Position numbers and translations under genes: made by a program | Origin: Pseudomonadota bacterium | Lineage (GTDB): Bacteria > Pseudomonadota > Alphaproteobacteria > Rhizobiales > Beijerinckiaceae | DNA: 8,810 bases | Assembly: GCA_028876585.1 (NCBI GenBank) | Contig: JAGWRL010000057.1 | Location: 1 to 8,810 of the forward strand | Direction: 5' to 3' | Shown here: one piece after another, positions 6,103 to 8,810 of the stretch | Position numbering within the stretch: position 1 is the first letter of the stretch | Layout: each line of letters starts with the position of its first letter | The notes under the pieces: model-generated | The model's input: only the letters and a program-made list of their open reading frames with translations | Databases searched by the model: none | What the model was told of the DNA's origin: nothing

Positions 6103-7529
6103 CACGGCGCCTCGATCACGAGCGAGCGCAGGAAGGCGATCACCGTCTCGCGCTCAGGCTTGGCCAGGCCGAGATAGGCGTCGCGGGCGAAACGGGCGTC
6201 GCCGCCATGCGCGGCGATGACCTCGTCGAGCATGCGGAAATCGCCGCGATGGCCGTAGGGAGCGGTCGAGCCGACGCCCCACAGCCGCGGCGTCAGGAAC
6301 ACGTCGCGCTCGACGAAGCGCTGCGCCAGCAACTCGTTGCCGAGCGCGGCGACGCTGGCGTCGACGACGAGGTGGCGCTTGAGATCGCTGTAGAGCGGGA
6401 TCAGCCACTCGCCCTTGTCGTTGCGCGCAAGCTTGGCGGCGAACGGCAATTTCGACAGATCGATCGCGATGCCTTTCGCCACCTCGCCGGCGCGCAAGGT
6501 GCCGGCGGTGTCGTAGGGCGCGGGGTCGGTGAAGATCATCGACCGCAACGGCAGGCTCGGGCGATGGCAGGAGGCGCAGCCGAGCGCGTCGAAACGCTGT
6601 TCGCCCTCCGCCGCGGCTTTGCGCCAGTCCGGCGCAAGATCGGCCTTGACGCCCGGCGGCGGCAGGGTCGCCTGGAACGCGACCAGCGCGGAGACGTCGC
6701 CCGGCGTCACCGCGTCCGGCACGCCGCTTTCGGAGAAATCGCGGCTGCCGGTCCAGCGAACGCCGAAGCGCTCGGACGCCTCCATGCCGTGATGGGTGTT
6801 GAGCGCGTTGACGGTGAACTGGCGCAGCGACGTGAACACGCCCTTGCGGCTGAACGGGCGCACGGTGAGGTCGGCGTCGACGCCGTCGAGCGAATCGAGA
6901 TCGACCAATCCGTCGGCGTGCGCCTTCAGCGCGCCGAACCGCACGCCCTTGCTGACGAGATCGGCCACCACATCTTTGCCGGTGGCGCGGGCGCGGGCGA
7001 GCGCGTCATCGCGCTCGGCGCGCAGGTCCGCCGTCATCTCGCGCGCCAGCAATTCAACCAGGCCGGCGCCCATCAGCGCGGTGGTGTGGCGTTCGTTGGA
7101 GAACGAGGGGTCGGTCGAATCGAATTGCGCGCTCTCGAAGCCCTCGGAGACGAAGGCGTTGGCGACGACATCGCCCGAGCCGCCGAGCACGGGATCGTTG
7201 TGACAGCCGGCGCAGGAATTGGAGTCGGGGCCGCTGAGGCGGGAAAAGCTTGGGTTGACGCCGAATTTTCGTTTGGTTGGAATGATCGCCTGCGTCGCTT
7301 TCGGGCGTCCCGCGCCGTCGGCGGTGGTGAATTTCGCCTTGAACAATTCGCGGCCGCGTTCAATCAAACCCGGCAGCGCAGCGGCGCCGGAATCGGCGAG
7401 CGCGTCGAAATCGAGATGGGAGGCGAACACCCGTTCGTCCCAACTCGCGGCCTCGGCGGCGCCGGCGAGCAGCGCCAGGCCGGCCGCCGCCAACCATCGC
7501 CAATCCCGCTTTGAGGCCATGCCGCCCAT
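6102..7529 (-). CDS. Secreted di-heme cytochrome c, DHOR/DUF1111 peroxidase-like
   Basis: A 475-residue periplasmic protein with signal peptide (hydrophobic WLAAAGLALLAGAAEA, cleaved around 27). Two c-type heme sites are clear: CAGCH at 106-110 and CASCH at 318-322. Around them are hallmarks of the di-haem oxidoreductase family: GRELFKAKFT (59-68), a PSFSRLSGPDSNSCAGCHN lead-in, LMGAGLVELL (152-161), GEQRFDALGCASCHRP (309-324), and TPRLWGVGSTAPYGHRGDF (413-431) followed by LDEVIAAHGG. Length suits the family. Related proteins include YhjA/MauG-like peroxidases and electron carriers; the actual reaction is unknown. The gene is first in a two-gene unit with the FG-GAP protein. The start is ambiguous: ATG 7529 has a distant GGGG, whereas ATG 7520 (MASKRD) has AGGG 9 bases ahead; both keep the signal peptide. 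Confidence 0.88.
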   Translation of the reverse strand: MGGMASKRDWRWLAAAGLALLAGAAEAASWDERVFASHLDFDALADSGAAALPGLIERGRELFKAKFTTADGAGRPKATQAIIPTKRKFGVNPSFSRLSGPDSNSCAGCHNDPVLGGSGDVVANAFVSEGFESAQFDSTDPSFSNERHTTALMGAGLVELLAREMTADLRAERDDALARARATGKDVVADLVSKGVRFGALKAHADGLVDLDSLDGVDADLTVRPFSRKGVFTSLRQFTVNALNTHHGMEASERFGVRWTGSRDFSESGVPDAVTPGDVSALVAFQATLPPPGVKADLAPDWRKAAAEGEQRFDALGCASCHRPSLPLRSMIFTDPAPYDTAGTLRAGEVAKGIAIDLSKLPFAAKLARNDKGEWLIPLYSDLKRHLVVDASVAALGNELLAQRFVERDVFLTPRLWGVGSTAPYGHRGDFRMLDEVIAAHGGDARFARDAYLGLAKPERETVIAFLRSLVIEAP

Positions 7530-7562
7530 CCCTGATTGTTTCCCCGCGCGGCTCTTTTGTCA

Positions 7563-7596
7563 CGCGACGCGGCGCCGGGGCAAGCCGGGCGTCGCG
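7563..7596. repeat. Imperfect hairpin in the divergent spacer
   Basis: CGCGACGC (7563-7570) pairs with GCGTCGCG (7589-7596), and CCGG (7575-7578) with CCGG (7585-7588). The loop is GGCAAG, with a 4-base bulge GGCG on one arm. It begins 33 bases upstream of the cytochrome ATG, so it may lie in that gene's leader or promoter. It is strong by pairing, but the high GC content makes such structures common. Confidence 0.4.
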
Positions 7597-7647
7597 CCGG
7601 CATTAACGACATGCGCGCCTTTGGCCGCCGAAGCGCGCGACGCCGCG

Positions 7648-7676
7648 TTGACTCTCAGGCGGTTTGAATATTAATG
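7648..7676 (+). promoter_or_regulatory. Candidate sigma-70-type promoter for the xylF-like gene
   Basis: TTGACT (7648-7653) is followed after 17 bases by TTAATG (7671-7676), inside a short AT-rich patch (GAATATTAATG) that stands out in this GC-rich spacer. It lies about 75 bases before the proposed TTG start, leaving a leader that contains the 14-bp palindrome. The -35 match is good and the -10 match is poor. Confidence 0.4.
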
Positions 7677-7714
7677 CAAGGGCGGCCTGCTTCGCTAAAA
7701 TTGGCGGCCGGCGC

Positions 7715-7728
7715 GCGGGTGCACCCGC
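7715..7728. promoter_or_regulatory. 14-bp perfect palindrome, candidate operator of the xylF-like gene
   Basis: GCGGGTGCACCCGC is its own reverse complement. It sits downstream of the candidate promoter and 11 bases ahead of the ribosome site. The position suits a repressor operator (LacI- or ROK-type control is common for sugar ABC operons) or an mRNA hairpin. No regulator gene is in the window to pair it with. Confidence 0.4.
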
Positions 7729-7739
7729 CAGGATTCGTT

Positions 7740-7745
7740 GGGAGG
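7740..7745 (+). promoter_or_regulatory. Ribosome binding site deciding a TTG start
   Basis: GGGAGG followed by AAAAC stands 5 bases ahead of TTG at 7751. No in-frame ATG lies close by, and the codons upstream of 7751 in this frame translate to a non-signal-like stretch. This site therefore supports initiation at TTG, which puts the signal peptide at the extreme N-terminus. Confidence 0.65.
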
Positions 7746-7750
7746 AAAAC

Positions 7751-8800
7751 TTGACCCTGCTTCGCACGTCCATCGCCGCGCTTGCCGCCGGCGCGTTCCT
7801 GTTCGGCGCCGCCGACGCCGCGCTCGCCAAGGGCCACAAGATCGCCGTATCCTGGAAGACCTTTCAGGAAGAGCGCTGGAAGACCGACGAGAAGGCGATC
7901 AAGGCCGTCGTCGAGGCGGCCGGCGACACCTATATCTCCGCCGACGCGCAGGGTTCGGCGAGCAAGCAGGCTTCCGACATTGAGGGTCTGATCACGCAGA
8001 AGGTCGACGTGATCATGGTCGTCGCCTATGACTCCGACGCGATCCTGCCCTCGATCAAGAAGATCAACGACGCCGGGCTCAAGGCGATCGCTTATGACGT
8101 GCAGTTCGAGGACCCGAGCGCGCTCTACATCACCTTCGACAACATCGGCGTCGGCCGCCTGATGGCGCAGGAGATCTACAAGGCGAAGCCGGCCGGCAAT
8201 TACGCTTTCATCAAGGGCGACAAGGGCGATCCGAACGCGACCTTCCTGTTCAGCGGCATCACCGAAGTGCTGAAGCCGGGGATGGACGCGGGCAAGATCA
8301 AGAACGTCTGCGAGACCTTCACCGATGGTTGGAAGCCCGACAACGCCCAGAAGGAAATGGAGCAGTGCCTGACCAAGCAGAACAACAAGGTCGACGCCGT
8401 GGTGTCCGAGAATGACGGCATGGCCTCGGGCGTGGTCGCGGCGTTGAAGGCGCAGGGCATGGCGGGCGCGGTGCCGGTCTCCGGCCAGGACGGCGATCTG
8501 GCGGCGATCAACCGCGTCGCGCTCGGCACGCAGACCGTGTCGATCTGGAAGGACTCGCGCGCGCTCGGCAAGGCGGCGGCGGAAGCGGCGGTCGCCATCG
8601 CCAACGGCAAGGCCATGAACACGCTGCCGGGCGTCGCCAAGTTCAACAAGGGCAAGAAGGGCGTCGAGATGAACGCCATCCTGCTCGCGCCGACACCGAT
8701 CACCAAGGACACGCTCAATCTCGTCATCGACGCCGGCTGGATCACCAAGGACAAAGCCTGCGCCGGCGTGAAGAAGGGCACGGTCAAAGCCTGCGGCTGA
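7751..8800 (+). CDS. xylF: D-xylose-type sugar ABC transporter substrate-binding protein
   Basis: A 349-residue periplasmic binding protein that captures a sugar for an ABC importer. The signal peptide (LLRTSIAALAAGAFLFGAAD) is cleaved about residue 26. Mature HKIAVSWKTFQEERWKTDEKAI matches the XylF ligand-lobe start, where ERW is characteristic. Further XylF landmarks are IEGLITQKVDVIMVVAYDS (77-95), AIAYDVQ (112-118), YITFDNIGVGRLMA (126-139), DGWKPDNAQKEME (192-204), NNKVDAVVSENDGMASG (211-227), VSGQDGDLAAINRVALGTQT (243-262) and a C-terminal AGW(I) segment. Cysteines at 187, 206, 337 and 348 could form disulfides. The start is TTG 7751 on ribosome-site evidence; an upstream in-frame TTG at 7664 would add 29 residues and bury the signal peptide. 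Its operon partners (ATPase, permease) would lie to the right. It is divergent from the cytochrome unit. Xylose specificity is by family only. Confidence 0.88.
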   Translation: MTLLRTSIAALAAGAFLFGAADAALAKGHKIAVSWKTFQEERWKTDEKAIKAVVEAAGDTYISADAQGSASKQASDIEGLITQKVDVIMVVAYDSDAILPSIKKINDAGLKAIAYDVQFEDPSALYITFDNIGVGRLMAQEIYKAKPAGNYAFIKGDKGDPNATFLFSGITEVLKPGMDAGKIKNVCETFTDGWKPDNAQKEMEQCLTKQNNKVDAVVSENDGMASGVVAALKAQGMAGAVPVSGQDGDLAAINRVALGTQTVSIWKDSRALGKAAAEAAVAIANGKAMNTLPGVAKFNKGKKGVEMNAILLAPTPITKDTLNLVIDAGWITKDKACAGVKKGTVKACG

Positions 8801-8810
8801 TCGCCGCAAC

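Noticed and set aside
4444..6177. 577-codon open frame on the plus strand
   Set aside because: Antisense to the FG-GAP gene; low-complexity composition caused by high GC and no recognisable motif.
6207..7514. 435-codon open frame on the plus strand
   Set aside because: Antisense to the di-heme cytochrome, whose two CxxCH sites and family motifs are unmistakable.
7664..7750. Upstream start for the xylF-like gene
   Set aside because: No ribosome site ahead of it; it overlaps the candidate promoter and palindrome, and would put 29 charged residues before the signal peptide.
7655..8809. 384-codon open frame on the minus strand opposite xylF
   Set aside because: Composition typical of a shadow frame (Asp/Arg/Leu-rich), no domain recognised, and the plus-strand frame is a full XylF-like protein.

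Overview
The window is GC-rich DNA (roughly two thirds G+C by eye) with tightly packed, mostly leftward genes. Codon use and gene families suggest an alphaproteobacterium, most plausibly a methylotroph or methanotroph of the Hyphomicrobiales. That assignment is an inference, because no rRNA or other marker gene is present. No tRNA, rRNA, CRISPR array or insertion sequence is visible, and no stretch over 300 bases lacks a gene.

Left part (1-3975, minus strand): one operon of five overlapping or abutting genes. In transcription order these are a periplasmic substrate-binding protein of the branched-chain-amino-acid type, a secreted YVTN beta-propeller protein, an ABC ATPase, an ABC-2 type permease, and a second substrate-binding protein of NitT/TauT type that runs off the left edge. 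From family memory, this set matches the ABC system named for its association with PQQ-dependent alcohol dehydrogenases. It also resembles the lanthanide uptake (lut) cluster of methylotrophs. The transported substrate cannot be read from the sequence.

Middle (3974-4315, plus strand): a divergent gene for a 113-residue secreted protein with an acidic patch that could bind a metal ion. Its start codon shares the CATG tetranucleotide with the start proposed for the first operon gene. Two small inverted repeats lie just upstream of it. A 152-base spacer (4316-4467) with hairpins separates it from the convergent gene to its right.

Right-middle (4468-7529, minus strand): a two-gene, translationally coupled unit encoding a secreted di-heme cytochrome of the DHOR/DUF1111 peroxidase-like family and a secreted FG-GAP/ASPIC (CRTAC1-like) protein with several Asp-rich calcium-type loops. 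Every protein from 1 to 7529 except the ATPase and permease appears to be exported, so this part looks like one periplasmic programme. A role around PQQ/lanthanide-dependent oxidation is the leading inference.

Right end (7530-8810, plus strand): a 221-base divergent spacer holds a hairpin, a candidate promoter and a 14-bp perfect palindrome. It is followed by a XylF-type sugar-binding protein gene that probably starts at TTG and is likely the first gene of a separate sugar ABC transporter operon continuing beyond the window.
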